A program made the position numbers and the translations under genes. Of a DNA stretch of 40,681 bases, positions 1 to 9,315 are shown one piece after another. The notes beneath the pieces were generated by a model. That model was given only the letters and a program-made list of their open reading frames with translations. It was not told the origin of the DNA and searched no databases. This stretch comes from a bacterium (GTDB lineage: Bacteria; Pseudomonadota; Alphaproteobacteria; Rhodobacterales; Rhodobacteraceae). The stretch spans positions 1 to 40,681 of the forward strand of contig WGOE01000008.1 of NCBI GenBank assembly GCA_016124195.1. Reading direction: 5' to 3'. Each line of letters begins with the position of its first letter. Positions within the stretch are counted from its first letter, which is position 1.

Positions 1-115
1 CAAATCGGCGCTGGCGGATGCAATATCGCCGGGGTTGCGGCCGGTAGTGTTTTCGGCATGCCCGGGCCGGATGAATGGCGGATTGCGGGCTCCACGCAGC
101 CAATGGGAGATCGCC

Positions 116-373
116 ATGCCGACCGCCAGCGCCAGCCCGGGAAAGAGCCTGCTCTCGCCAGCCGAGCACACGCTTGTCCTGATCGACTTTCCGTCGCAGA
201 TGGTCTTCGCGACGAAGTCCATCGACCCGGAGCTGTTGCGCAACAACGCCGCACTGATTTGCGACGCGGCCAGGGCCTTCGGCGTCGACGTGACATCCGG
301 GCTTCCCGCACGGCAGTGCACGACGCATGCCGATGTCATCAACCCTGACCTGCTGGCCGTCGTGAAGGACTGA
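116..373 (+). pseudogene. Isochorismatase-family hydrolase, N-terminal remnant
   Basis: Only about the first 50 residues look like a cysteine hydrolase of the isochorismatase (YcaC-like) family. The stretch LSPAEHTLVLIDF followed by SQMVFATKSIDPELLRNNAALI matches the first beta strand, the catalytic Asp region and the first helix. After AFGV the similarity ends and the frame stops at 85 codons, whereas family members have roughly 200 residues. The catalytic Lys and Cys regions are therefore absent. The residue after the Asp-Phe pair is Pro where Gln is usual. The start at 116 has GGGA about 8 bases upstream; the longer upstream reading (from 35) has no good ribosome site. It lies just before the XapX and amidohydrolase genes, an arrangement I recall from other proteobacteria. 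A deletion remnant is the most likely explanation. Confidence 0.7.
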
Positions 374-439
374 GGCCGCAGCCGGCGCAGGCCGGGCCCG
401 ACCCAGGGCCCAAAACCCGCCAGACAAGGAGCGCATCCC

Positions 440-748
440 ATGAAACTCTATTTCCTCTCGCTTGGCGCAGGACTGGTCGCGGGTATCCTCTACAGCCTGC
501 TGCATGTCCGCTCCCCAGCCCCACCCATGGTCGCACTCGTCGGACTGCTGGGGATCCTGATGGGCGAGCAGATCATCCCGGTCGGCCGCCAGTTGCTGTC
601 CGGCACATCCCCGCTCAGCGCCAGCGAACGGAGCCGGGCGATCGATCATCTCTTCGGCCAGTTGCCCGGACATCACGGCGCGCCGGGCAACACCATCACG
701 GGCCTCAATGGCACGGGCACCAAAGACAGAGGAGAGGAAGCGTCATGA
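440..748 (+). CDS. XapX domain (DUF1427-like) small membrane protein
   Basis: A 102-residue protein with two hydrophobic segments (about residues 3-20 and 28-45). They are joined by LHVRSPAPPMVALVGLLGILMGEQ, the hallmark of the XapX domain. The C-terminal 50 residues are polar and look disordered. An AAGGAG-like site (about 425-430) precedes the ATG. The stop codon overlaps the next start in an ATGA, so it is probably translationally coupled to the amidohydrolase gene. The biochemical role of XapX proteins is not known to me. Genomic company with amidohydrolases and isochorismatase-like hydrolases suggests a membrane accessory to a catabolic route, which is inference. Confidence 0.85.
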   Translation: MKLYFLSLGAGLVAGILYSLLHVRSPAPPMVALVGLLGILMGEQIIPVGRQLLSGTSPLSASERSRAIDHLFGQLPGHHGAPGNTITGLNGTGTKDRGEEAS

Positions 749-2613
749 CCGCACCGGACCTGATCCTGCATGGCGGGCGGATCGCGACGCTCGACCGGGC
801 CAACCCGTCCGCCAGCGCCCTGGCCATCACCCAAGGCATCTTTACCGCCGTAGGCGCGGAACCCGAGGTGATGGCGCTGGCCGGGCCACAGACACAACTC
901 ATCGACCTGCGCGGGCGCAGGGTCGTGCCAGGGCTGATCGACAACCACACGCACATCATCCGCGGCGGGCTCAACTTCAATCTCGAACTCCGCTGGGATG
1001 GCATCCCTACGCTGGCCGATGCCATGGCGATGCTGAAGCGCCAGGTCGCCGTCACGCCGCCGCCGCAATGGGTGCGGGTGGTCGGCGGCTTCAGCGAACA
1101 GCAGTTCGCCGAGAAGCGCCTGCCCACGCTTGACGAGCTGAACGCCATCGCCCCGGACACGCCGGTCTTCATCCTGCACCTCTATGACCGGGCGCTTTTG
1201 AACGGCGCTGCGCTGCGGGCGGCAGGCTATACAAGGGACACGCCCAACCCCCCCGGCGGCGAGATCCAGCGCGATGCCACCGGCACCCCGACCGGGCTGC
1301 TGCTGGCCAAACCGAACGCCGCGATCCTTTACGCCACGCTGGCCAGGGGGCCGAAGCTGCCCTTCGACTATCAGATGAACTCCACCCGCCATTTCATGCG
1401 CGAACTGAACCGGCTGGGCATAACCGGCGTCATAGATGCAGGTGGCGGCTTCCAGAACTACCCCGAGGATTACGGGGTGATCGCCCGGCTCGCAGCCCAG
1501 GGCGACCTGACCCTGCGGCTGGCCTATAACCTCTTCACCCAGAAACCCAAGGCCGAGCGCGAGGATTTCCTCAACTGGACCCGGACCTCGGCCTACAAGC
1601 AGGGTGACGACTATTTCCGCCACAACGGCGCGGGCGAGATGCTGGTCTTCTCCGCCGCCGATTTCGAGGATTTCCGCCAGCCCCGGCCCGAAATGGGTCC
1701 CGAGATGGAGGGTGATCTGGAAGAGGTGGTGCGCATCCTTGCCGAAAACCGCTGGCCCTGGCGGATGCATGCCACCTATGACGAAACGATCAGCCGCGCA
1801 CTCGACGTGTTCGAACGGGTGAACCGGGACATCCCGCTCGGCGGGCTCAACTGGTTCTTCGACCATGCCGAGACGATCTCGGACCGCTCGATCGACCGGG
1901 TCGCGGCCCTTGGCGGCGGCATCGCGGTGCAACACCGCATGGCCTATCAGGGCGAATACTTTGTCGAACGCTATGGCTCCGCTGCGGCCGAGGCGACGCC
2001 GCCCATCGCGCGCATGCTGCAAAGCGGGGTCCGGACCTCGGCCGGCACGGATGCGACGCGGGTGGCCTCGTACAACCCCTGGGTCTCGCTGGCGTGGATG
2101 ATCACCGGGCGGACGGTCGGCGGGCTCCGGATCCATCCGCAGCGCAATTGCCTCGACCGCGAGACGGCGCTCCGGATGTGGACCGAAAAGGTCACCTGGT
2201 TTTCCAACGAAGAGGGCCGCAAGGGCCAGATCGCCACGGGTCAGCTGGCCGACCTGACGGCCCTTGACCGCGACATCTTCGCCTGCGCCGAGGACGAGAT
2301 TTCCGGCACGACCAGCGAACTGACCGTGGTGGGCGGCCGCATCGTCTATGCCGCCGGCGCCTTTGCCGCGCTTGACCGGCCGCCGCCGCCCGCCATGCCG
2401 GACTGGTCGCCAGTGCGCCGCTTCGGCGGCTATGGCGCCTGGGCCGAACCGCAGGACAAGGCCATGCACCGCAGCGCCGCCGCCAGTTGCGGCTGCGCCA
2501 GCGCCTGCGGCGTCCACGGCCATGCCCATGCCCGGGCCTGGAGCCCCGCGGTCCCCGCGGGCGACCCGAAGGGCTTCTGGGGCGCGCTTGGCTGTTCGTG
2601 CTGGGCGGTGTGA
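745..2613 (+). CDS. YtcJ-like metal-dependent amidohydrolase with Cys/His-rich tail
   Basis: A 622-residue amidohydrolase of the Amidohydro_3/YtcJ group, which hydrolyses amide or related C-N bonds in small molecules; the substrate cannot be read from sequence. An N-terminal composite beta domain (ILHGGRIATLDRANPSASALAI) leads to the metal-binding HTH at residues 68-70. The barrel follows, with RMHATYD near residue 338, FDHAE near 373 and the GTDATR motif near 434. The C-terminal 46 residues form an unusual tail with Cys at 582, 584, 588, 617 and 619 and His at 591, 593 and 595. No signal peptide is visible, so it should be cytoplasmic. It starts inside the XapX stop codon and lies one base from the DoxX gene, so it sits in the middle of an operon. 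Confidence 0.9.
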   Translation: MTAPDLILHGGRIATLDRANPSASALAITQGIFTAVGAEPEVMALAGPQTQLIDLRGRRVVPGLIDNHTHIIRGGLNFNLELRWDGIPTLADAMAMLKRQVAVTPPPQWVRVVGGFSEQQFAEKRLPTLDELNAIAPDTPVFILHLYDRALLNGAALRAAGYTRDTPNPPGGEIQRDATGTPTGLLLAKPNAAILYATLARGPKLPFDYQMNSTRHFMRELNRLGITGVIDAGGGFQNYPEDYGVIARLAAQGDLTLRLAYNLFTQKPKAEREDFLNWTRTSAYKQGDDYFRHNGAGEMLVFSAADFEDFRQPRPEMGPEMEGDLEEVVRILAENRWPWRMHATYDETISRALDVFERVNRDIPLGGLNWFFDHAETISDRSIDRVAALGGGIAVQHRMAYQGEYFVERYGSAAAEATPPIARMLQSGVRTSAGTDATRVASYNPWVSLAWMITGRTVGGLRIHPQRNCLDRETALRMWTEKVTWFSNEEGRKGQIATGQLADLTALDRDIFACAEDEISGTTSELTVVGGRIVYAAGAFAALDRPPPPAMPDWSPVRRFGGYGAWAEPQDKAMHRSAAASCGCASACGVHGHAHARAWSPAVPAGDPKGFWGALGCSCWAV

Positions 2614-2614
2614 C

Positions 2615-3049
2615 ATGGCAGAGGCGAACTTCGACGGCCCCCTCTGGGTCCGCGCCATCCTGACCTGGCGCGGAACCTGGATCCTGGCCCGCATCGTGCT
2701 GACCTCGGCCTACTGGACCGGAGGGATCTACAAACTGTCAGATCTGCCCGGCGCCGTGGCCGAACAGGCGCATTTCGGCCTGCAGCCGCCCGCCTTCTGG
2801 GCCCTTGTCACCATCGCGGTCGAACTGGGCGGCTCGGCCCTTGTCATTCTGGGCCGGACGGTCTGGCTCGGCGCCGGCGCACTTGGCGTGCTTACGGCGG
2901 TCGCCATGCTCTTGGCCAATGATTTCTGGACGATGCAGGGTGTGGCGCGCTTTACCGCCTTCAACGCCTTTTTCGAACATGCCGGCCTGATCGCGGGCTT
3001 TGTCCTGACGGCGATCCTCGCCATCCGGCCGGCGGAGGGCAGGCGATGA
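2615..3049 (+). CDS. DoxX-family membrane protein
   Basis: A 144-residue protein with about four membrane segments. The motif RIVLTSAYWTGGIYKL near residues 26-41 resembles the first helix of DoxX proteins, and FFEHAGLIAGFVLTAI the last. DoxX proteins are integral inner-membrane proteins often linked to redox or stress functions, but no reaction can be assigned here. The ATG at 2615 follows the amidohydrolase stop by one base; starts further upstream would lie inside the amidohydrolase gene. Its stop overlaps the next gene by four bases (ATGA). It is part of the tightly packed 440-4877 operon. Confidence 0.8.
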   Translation: MAEANFDGPLWVRAILTWRGTWILARIVLTSAYWTGGIYKLSDLPGAVAEQAHFGLQPPAFWALVTIAVELGGSALVILGRTVWLGAGALGVLTAVAMLLANDFWTMQGVARFTAFNAFFEHAGLIAGFVLTAILAIRPAEGRR

Positions 3050-3720
3050 GGTCCGGCGTTCCGCTTCTTCTCAGCTTCAATGGCGGCTATGTCGACACGG
3101 CGGGCTTTCTGGCGCTGCAGGGATTGTTCACCGCGCATGTCACGGGCAACTTCGTCACGCTCGGCGCCGCGGTGGCCTATGGTGCATCGGGCATCGTGGC
3201 AAAGCTGCTGGCGCTTCCGGTCTTCTGCGTGACGGTCCTTGTGGCGCGCTGGCTGACGCTGGCCTTTCCCGCCCCGCCGCGACGGTCGCTGCTGGCGCTG
3301 CTGATCGGGAATTTCGTGTTTCTGGCGGCCGGAGGCGTGGCCGCGCTGCAGTTCGGCCCCTTTGCCGAGCGCGACGGATGGCACGTGGTGCTGACGGGGA
3401 TGCTGCTTGTCATCGGGATGGCGGTGCAGAATGCCGCGCACCGCATCTACCTTGGCGCGGCGCCGCCCTCGACGCTGATGACCGGCACCACGACACAGAT
3501 GATGATCGACGCGGCCGGCTATTTTCACGGTGGCTCGGGCGAGGCCAAGCCGGCGATCGCGGCCCGGTTCCGGCGGCTGCTTGCCGCGGTCCTGGCCTTT
3601 GCCGGCGGCTGCGGCCTTGCGGCCATTCTCTTCATTCAGGCGGACATGTGGTGCTTTGCCGTGCCGCCCGTCGTCGTGCTGGCGGCGGTTGTCGTTCTCA
3701 TGACCGAGGCAGAGATATGA
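3046..3720 (+). CDS. YoaK/DUF1275-family membrane protein
   Basis: A 224-residue protein with about six hydrophobic segments. The N-terminal part, GGYVDTAGFLALQGLFTAHVTGN, carries the family hallmark: a GxxDA/T-like turn and an HVTGN motif. A second family-typical stretch near residue 135 reads GMAVQNAAHRI. The LMTGTTTQ motif follows near 146. These proteins are thought to be transporters or permease-like, but no substrate has been established that I can name. It is coupled by ATGA overlaps to both the DoxX gene before it and the porin gene after it, implying one transcript. Confidence 0.85.
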   Translation: MRSGVPLLLSFNGGYVDTAGFLALQGLFTAHVTGNFVTLGAAVAYGASGIVAKLLALPVFCVTVLVARWLTLAFPAPPRRSLLALLIGNFVFLAAGGVAALQFGPFAERDGWHVVLTGMLLVIGMAVQNAAHRIYLGAAPPSTLMTGTTTQMMIDAAGYFHGGSGEAKPAIAARFRRLLAAVLAFAGGCGLAAILFIQADMWCFAVPPVVVLAAVVVLMTEAEI

Positions 3721-4877
3721 CCCACATTGACCGCAAGACCCCCAACGATCGCACCAATGGCCCCGCAGCGCGGCTGCCCGCCGCTGTCTGTGCGATCCTG
3801 TTTGCCAGCGCGTCGCTGCCGCTGCCCTCGGCCGCGGCCACCACCTTCGCCGGCCCGGCAGGCGGCACCCTCACCTTCTACGGCCAGATCGGCACCGACA
3901 TCACGCGCCACGATGACGGCGCGCAAAGCTACACCCACACCGCAGACAACCCGGCCGCGACTTCGATCCTCGGGCTGACCTATGACCGCGCGCTTGGCCC
4001 CGGAAAGCTGCAACTACGTTTCGAAACCGGGCTTGGCATTGCCCTGACCAAGGCCTACAGCCAGAGACCCCCCGATCCCGCCACGCTGAGCTGGACCAGG
4101 AAACAGCTTCGCTTTGTCGAGATCAGCTATCAGGCAGGCTTCGGCAAGATCGCCTTCGGCCAGGGCTCGATGGCAACCGACGGCGCGGGCAACATCGACG
4201 ATTCAGGCACCAAGCCCGCCGGATATGCCGGCTGGGACGACGTGGCCGGCGGCTATCTGCTGCGCCATTCGGACGGAACCTTGAGCCCGATCCGCCTCGG
4301 CGCCGTCTTTCACAACACCGACGGCCCGCGCCGCTTCCGCCTGCGCTATGACACGCCGATGCTCGACGGTTTCACCCTTGCGCTGGCCTATGGCAAGGAG
4401 GTTCTCGATACCACCGACCACAACCGCTATTATGATGCCGCGGTGCGCTGGAAGGGCGATCTGGCCGGGATGACCGTCGATGCGGCCCTGGGCTATGCCT
4501 GGACCGACCCGCGCGGCGGCGGTGCGCGGCTCGGCCAGTCGGTCGCCTCGGTCAGCATCGTGCATCCAGACGGCCTGAACCTGACGCTGGGCGCCGGCAA
4601 GGTTCAACACGGCCTCGCCTGGGATTACGCCAAGCTCGGCTATGGCCATCGCTGGTTCGCCGTCGGCAAGACGGCGGTGGCTGCGGAATATTTCCATGCC
4701 CGCGACTATGGCGCCGACAATGGCCACGGACGCGGCTGGGGCCTTCTGGCGACGCAAAGCGTGGAGAAATACAACCTCACCCTCTACGCGGGCATCCGCC
4801 GGCAAAGCTACAGCGACAGCGCGGCCGCCTATCTGCCAGCCCGAACCTACAGCCTTGGCGTTCTCTGGGCGTTCTGA
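3717..4877 (+). CDS. Outer-membrane porin
   Basis: A 386-residue protein with a signal region (about residues 18-41, hydrophobic core PAAVCAILFASASLPLPS, cleavage near AAA). Alternating strands follow, such as GTLTFYGQIGTDITRH, RLRYDTPMLDGFTLALAYGKE and YSLGVLWAF. It ends in Phe, the classic C-terminal signature of outer-membrane beta-barrels. LRFVEISYQAGFGKIAFGQGS is typical of Gram-negative porin strands near the constriction loop. It should sit in the outer membrane and admit the substrate of this cluster. The chosen ATG overlaps the stop of the DUF1275 gene. A longer in-frame reading from 3378 would run through the preceding gene and is not credible. It is the last gene before a 181-base gap. 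Confidence 0.85.
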   Translation: MTHIDRKTPNDRTNGPAARLPAAVCAILFASASLPLPSAAATTFAGPAGGTLTFYGQIGTDITRHDDGAQSYTHTADNPAATSILGLTYDRALGPGKLQLRFETGLGIALTKAYSQRPPDPATLSWTRKQLRFVEISYQAGFGKIAFGQGSMATDGAGNIDDSGTKPAGYAGWDDVAGGYLLRHSDGTLSPIRLGAVFHNTDGPRRFRLRYDTPMLDGFTLALAYGKEVLDTTDHNRYYDAAVRWKGDLAGMTVDAALGYAWTDPRGGGARLGQSVASVSIVHPDGLNLTLGAGKVQHGLAWDYAKLGYGHRWFAVGKTAVAAEYFHARDYGADNGHGRGWGLLATQSVEKYNLTLYAGIRRQSYSDSAAAYLPARTYSLGVLWAF

Positions 4878-5058
4878 GGGCACCTGAGACGAACGACCGG
4901 CCCGAATGGTCCGGGCGACCGTGAATTCGATGTATTTTTGCGATCCGACGGACTACCTTGAAACGAAGATTTGCTTGCCGGGCAGAGGGAGGTGGTGGCC
5001 ATCTCACGAATCAACCCAAGCGATAAAGCAGGCGCCCATCGCCGTTTGAGGCGATGAC

Positions 5059-7851
5059 ATGGCGGTGAAGCTGGTGACACCGGAGCCCGGTCAAGCCGAC
5101 GTCAGACCTGACGGTCCGGCGATCGAGATCGGGCCCTTCACGCTTTATCCCGAGCGGTTCCGCCTCGTCCGGGGCGGCGAACCCGTGCGCATCGGCAGCC
5201 GCGCGCTTTCGATCCTCATTGCGCTTGTGAAACAACGTGGCGCGCTCGTCAGCAAGGAGGCCCTGATCGCGCAGGTCTGGCCCGAGACCTTCGTCGAAGA
5301 ATCAAACCTGAGGGTCCATATCACCGCTCTGCGCAAGGTTCTGGGCGATCCGGCCGACCGGCCGCGCTATATCGCCAATGTCAGCGGCCGGGGTTATCGG
5401 TTCATCGCGGCCACGCCTGCGGCCCCGCCCTCGCGCGACGGGCCGCGCACGGCCAACCTCACCCGTCTGATCGGCCGCGACACCGAACTTGCTAGGTTGA
5501 CCGAACTTGTGGCGCGCTGCCGGCTCGTCACCATTTCCGGCCCGGGCGGGATCGGCAAGACCTCGGTCGCCTTCGCCGCCCTGCGCGAGTTGCAGGAAAG
5601 CTTCGAGGACGGCATCGTCGCGGTGGACCTTGGCGCGGCGGCGGCCGATGAATCGGGCCTGCCGCAGGCCATCGCCATGGCGCTGCGCGTCTCTGTGACA
5701 CCCGATGACGGACCCGGCGCGCTTGCCACCTTTCTGGCCGGCAAGAACCTGCTTCTGGTGCTGGACAACTGCGAACACATCATCGGTGCCGTCACCCGGA
5801 TGACGGAGTTTCTTCTGCGCGAGGCGCCGCGCCTTCACATCCTCGCCACCTCGACCGAACCGATGCGAGCCGAGGGCGAATGGGTCTTCCGCCTGCCGCC
5901 GCTCGACGTGCCGTCCGAAGGTGAAAAGCTCGGCGCCGAGGCTTTGCTGGCCATTCCCGGCATCGCGCTTTTCGTCGAACGGGCAGAGGCGAGCCTGGAG
6001 ACCTTCCAGCTCAAGGATGCCGATGTCCCGCTGATCTCGGAGATCTGCCGCAGGCTCGACGGCAATCCGCTGGCCATCGAGATCGCGGCCGCAAGCCTTG
6101 AAGCCTTCGGGCTGAAGGATCTGGCCGAACATCTCGACGCGCGGTTCGAGGTTCTGGTGCATGGCCGGCGCACCGCCGCGCCGCGTCACCAGACGCTGCG
6201 CAACCTGCTGGACTGGAGCCATGGCACGCTGGCCCCCAGTGAACAGGCCACCCTGCGGCGGCTGTCGATCTTTCGCGGCGCCTTCACCCTGGAGGCTGCG
6301 CGCTTCGTGGCCGCAATGGACAATTCTCCTGTCACCGTGATCAATGATGTCGCCAGCCTGGTGCGCAAATCGCTGCTGTCCGTCCAGGTCAAGGAAGCCT
6401 TCGCCAGCTACCGGCTTCTGGACAGCACGCGCACCTATGCGCGCCAGAAGGCCTCCGAGGCGCACGAGCTGACCGAGCTGAACCGCCGCCACGCGAACTA
6501 TTTCGAAAGCCTGCTGGAACGGGCCGACGCGGATTGGTGCCTGATGTCGCGCGCCGAATGGATCGAGAATTACGGCCTCGTGCTGGACGACGCCCGCGCC
6601 GCGACCGACTGGGCCTGGACGGCAGAGGGCAACACCGCGCAGGCCGTGCGCCTGACCGCCCGGCTGCTGCCGCTCGGGTATCAGTTCGCGCTGATGGACG
6701 AGATGGATGACCGCGTCGAAAAGGCGCTGGCCCGCGCCAGCGACGCCGTGCCGCGCCAGCTTCTGGCCGAAATCCGGCTCAATGTCGCCTATTCGGGCAT
6801 GCGGCAAAGCCGGGATGTCGAATTGCTCAATACGGATGCCGCGCTGGAAAGGGCGATCGAACTGGCGAGGGAAAGCGGCAATCTGTCCCTGCAGGCCGCG
6901 CCCTTGATAAAATATGCCACGCATGAGCTGACCCTCGGCCGCTATGCCGCGGGTCTTGCCTATGCCGAACGCGCCTTTGATGCCCTGACCAATTCCAGCG
7001 ACGACCTCGCCCGGCTTGGCGCCGACCGCGTGCTCGCCCAGGCCACCAACATGAGCGGCGACCACACGCGCGCCGTGGCTGCGGCCCGCCGCGCCATAGC
7101 GCATCCCGCCATCAACATTCCGCTCAATTTCGGCACGATGCAGGTGGATCACCGCGTCTCGATGCGCGTCGTTCTGGCCCGCTCGCTCTGGCTGCAAGGG
7201 TTTGCGCGACAGGCCAAGTCGGTCGCGCTCGACGCCTTGTCCCATGCGCGAAAGGATGGTCCGCATGCCGTCGCGGTGGCCCTGGGCTTTGCTGCCTGCC
7301 CCGTCGCCATATGGTCCGGCTTCGACGAAGAGGCCGAGGGCATGACGAACGACCTGCTGCAGCAGGCCGAACGCTACACGCTGAACAACTGGCGGCTTTG
7401 GGCCGAGATTTTCGACATGGTGCTGGCCCGCCGTCGCGGCGATCTGCCCCGCGACATTCGTCCCGCCGTGTCGCTTCAGGCTGACACGCTGGTGACCTTC
7501 GATCCCGATATGCTGGATGCCACGGCGATGGAGCGCGCCATGGCCGGTCTTGCTGGCTGGGCCAATCCCGAAATGTTGCGGGCGATGGCCCTGCGCATGC
7601 TGAAATCGACCCGCGCCGATCGGGTGGCCGCGGCCTCGGCGCTGCTTGACCGCGCGATGGACGAGGCCCGCCAGCAAACGGCGCTGGCCTGGGAGCTGCG
7701 CATCGCCATCACCATGGCCGAAATGCACAGGACAGAGGGGCGCCCTGCCCTGCTGCGCCAGGTGCTGGAACCCGTCTACGAAAGGCTGACCGAGGGGCAT
7801 AATACGTGGGATGCGCTCCACGCCCGCAGCCTCCTGGAAGGCCACCGCTAG
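5059..7851 (+). CDS. OmpR-type winged-helix / STAND ATPase transcriptional regulator
   Basis: A 930-residue regulator. Residues about 23-118 form an OmpR/PhoB-type winged helix, with ESNLRVHITALRKVLGD as recognition helix region and ISGRGYRF-like wing (VSGRGYRF here). An NTPase of the STAND type follows, with Walker A GPGGIGKT at 161-168 and Walker B LLLVLDNCEH near 231-240, then a winged-helix helical region near 380-470. The rest is alpha-helical and TPR-like. Such proteins act as nucleotide-dependent switches that open on sensing a ligand; the ligand is unknown. It lies 181 bases after the porin gene on the same strand and may control the amidohydrolase operon, which is inference from position. 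A GAGG about 8 bases upstream supports the ATG. Confidence 0.88.
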   Translation: MAVKLVTPEPGQADVRPDGPAIEIGPFTLYPERFRLVRGGEPVRIGSRALSILIALVKQRGALVSKEALIAQVWPETFVEESNLRVHITALRKVLGDPADRPRYIANVSGRGYRFIAATPAAPPSRDGPRTANLTRLIGRDTELARLTELVARCRLVTISGPGGIGKTSVAFAALRELQESFEDGIVAVDLGAAAADESGLPQAIAMALRVSVTPDDGPGALATFLAGKNLLLVLDNCEHIIGAVTRMTEFLLREAPRLHILATSTEPMRAEGEWVFRLPPLDVPSEGEKLGAEALLAIPGIALFVERAEASLETFQLKDADVPLISEICRRLDGNPLAIEIAAASLEAFGLKDLAEHLDARFEVLVHGRRTAAPRHQTLRNLLDWSHGTLAPSEQATLRRLSIFRGAFTLEAARFVAAMDNSPVTVINDVASLVRKSLLSVQVKEAFASYRLLDSTRTYARQKASEAHELTELNRRHANYFESLLERADADWCLMSRAEWIENYGLVLDDARAATDWAWTAEGNTAQAVRLTARLLPLGYQFALMDEMDDRVEKALARASDAVPRQLLAEIRLNVAYSGMRQSRDVELLNTDAALERAIELARESGNLSLQAAPLIKYATHELTLGRYAAGLAYAERAFDALTNSSDDLARLGADRVLAQATNMSGDHTRAVAAARRAIAHPAINIPLNFGTMQVDHRVSMRVVLARSLWLQGFARQAKSVALDALSHARKDGPHAVAVALGFAACPVAIWSGFDEEAEGMTNDLLQQAERYTLNNWRLWAEIFDMVLARRRGDLPRDIRPAVSLQADTLVTFDPDMLDATAMERAMAGLAGWANPEMLRAMALRMLKSTRADRVAAASALLDRAMDEARQQTALAWELRIAITMAEMHRTEGRPALLRQVLEPVYERLTEGHNTWDALHARSLLEGHR

Positions 7852-7890
7852 CGCAGATCCCCATCATCGCATGACGCTTGTGGACGGGCC

Positions 7891-9237
7891 TCAGGCGACC
7901 GCGCGGCCGGCGCCCCCGCGCGGACCAAAGGCCAGAACCACCGCCACGAAGGCCAGCAGGGTTACTGCGATCACCCCAAACATCGCCAGCGGTCCCTGCG
8001 CATGCAGCAACGGCAACAGCGCCAGCGGCACCAGAGCCGAACCAAACCGGTTCGCGGCCCAGCCCCAGGACGCGCCCTGCGCACGCCGGTCCGTCGTAAA
8101 CATCTCGGCGGCGTAAAGCACGATCACCGGGGTGAAGAGGTTGACCAGGAGGTTGAACAAAAGCCCCGTCGCCATCAGCGAGACCGGGTCATCGACCAGC
8201 GCGAAGACGATGCCAAGCACCCCCATCCCGATGGCAAGCAGCACGAGGGCCGAACGTCTTTCAACCCGATCCACCAAGAAGCCGCCGATCAGCGTGCCGA
8301 TCAGCGGCCCAAAGGTCGAAACCCCGACATAAAGGATCGAATCGTGCGGGTTGATACCCTTTTCCACCAGCACGGCGCCCGACAGGGTGCTGAAGCCCAC
8401 CGTCGCCCAGGGCATGAGCAGATAGGCGACGATCAGGAAGGCGAGGCTGCGCACAAAGGCCGATTGCGACATCGACGCGGCGGCGGGCATGTCCTCTGCC
8501 ACCGGCTTGGCCGCCATCGACCGCCCGACACGGGGCGACGCTGCAAATCGCGCCATGGCCGCCGCGGCCTCGGACCGCCGGCCGCGCGACATCAGCCAGC
8601 GCGGCGATTCCGGCACAAGTCGGAACAGGACGGCGCACAGCGCCGCACCCGTACCCGCGATCAGGAAGGCCCATCGCCAGGCCGCAAGCCCGAGCGGCAT
8701 CTCCGCCCCCAGACCATGGACGAAGAAGATCAGCCCCGGCGGCCCCAGATAGCCGATCGCGACGGCGCCCAAGACCAGCGGACCGCGTCGCGCAGCGGGG
8801 AAAATGTCGGTCATGAAGGAAATCATCAACGGCGGATAGGCACCAAGCGCAAAGCCTGACAACCCGCGAAACAGGATCAGCACTTCGAAGTTCGGGCTGA
8901 AGCCCGCACCGAAGGAGGTCACGGTAACGATGACCAGCGACCAGAACAGCAGGCGTTGCCGGCCGTGCCGGTCGGCCAGCCATCCCAGCACCGGGGCTCC
9001 GCCGATCGCCCCGATATAGGCCGCGGCCAGCAACCAGCTCAGCTCTCCCGGGTCGATGGCGTTGGGCGGGGCCGAAAAGATCGCCGAAAGGATGCCGCCA
9101 AAGGCGATTTCCGCCAGATCGAACGAAAAACCCAAGGCACAGACCAACAAGATGAAAAGATGCATCCGGGTCAGGGGAAGGCTGTCAAGCGGCACATCCC
9201 CCGGCGTCGCCGTCGCTGCGTCATCCTGTAAAGCCAC
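7891..9237 (-). CDS. MFS transporter
   Basis: A 448-residue major facilitator protein with about 12 membrane segments. Motif A GWLADRHGRQRLL lies in the loop after helix 2 and a degenerate copy, GGFLVDRVERRSAL, occurs in the second half. PESPRWLMSRGR near the centre is the sugar/metabolite-proton symporter signature. The substrate is unknown. I chose the GTG at 9237, preceded by a purine-rich GGGGATGG. An in-frame ATG at 9165 would start right before helix 1, while a longer reading to 9360 has no support. It is divergent from the AraC regulator gene at 9595, which may control it. Its 3' end faces the STAND regulator gene only 39 bases away. Confidence 0.85.
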   Translation of the reverse strand: MALQDDAATATPGDVPLDSLPLTRMHLFILLVCALGFSFDLAEIAFGGILSAIFSAPPNAIDPGELSWLLAAAYIGAIGGAPVLGWLADRHGRQRLLFWSLVIVTVTSFGAGFSPNFEVLILFRGLSGFALGAYPPLMISFMTDIFPAARRGPLVLGAVAIGYLGPPGLIFFVHGLGAEMPLGLAAWRWAFLIAGTGAALCAVLFRLVPESPRWLMSRGRRSEAAAAMARFAASPRVGRSMAAKPVAEDMPAAASMSQSAFVRSLAFLIVAYLLMPWATVGFSTLSGAVLVEKGINPHDSILYVGVSTFGPLIGTLIGGFLVDRVERRSALVLLAIGMGVLGIVFALVDDPVSLMATGLLFNLLVNLFTPVIVLYAAEMFTTDRRAQGASWGWAANRFGSALVPLALLPLLHAQGPLAMFGVIAVTLLAFVAVVLAFGPRGGAGRAVA

Positions 9238-9303
9238 GTTCCATCCCCGCTTGCCCCCCGTGAAGCTTTCGCCTGCCGCGACCCACAGCGGTAGTAAACA
9301 AAT

Positions 9304-9315
9304 GCAAAATTTTGC
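9304..9315. promoter_or_regulatory. AT-rich palindrome in the MFS/araC divergent region
   Basis: The perfect 12-base palindrome GCAAAATTTTGC lies in an AT-rich patch about 65 bases upstream of the MFS start and 280 bases upstream of the AraC-type gene. The rest of the 357-base gap (9238-9594) is GC-rich and shows no gene. The position fits an operator or an UP-like promoter element for the transporter gene. It is an inference from symmetry and base composition only. Confidence 0.4.

Noticed and set aside
5302-7845. 847-codon open frame on the minus strand across the STAND regulator
   Set aside because: Antisense to a gene with clear winged-helix and Walker motifs; no ribosome site and no recognisable domain.
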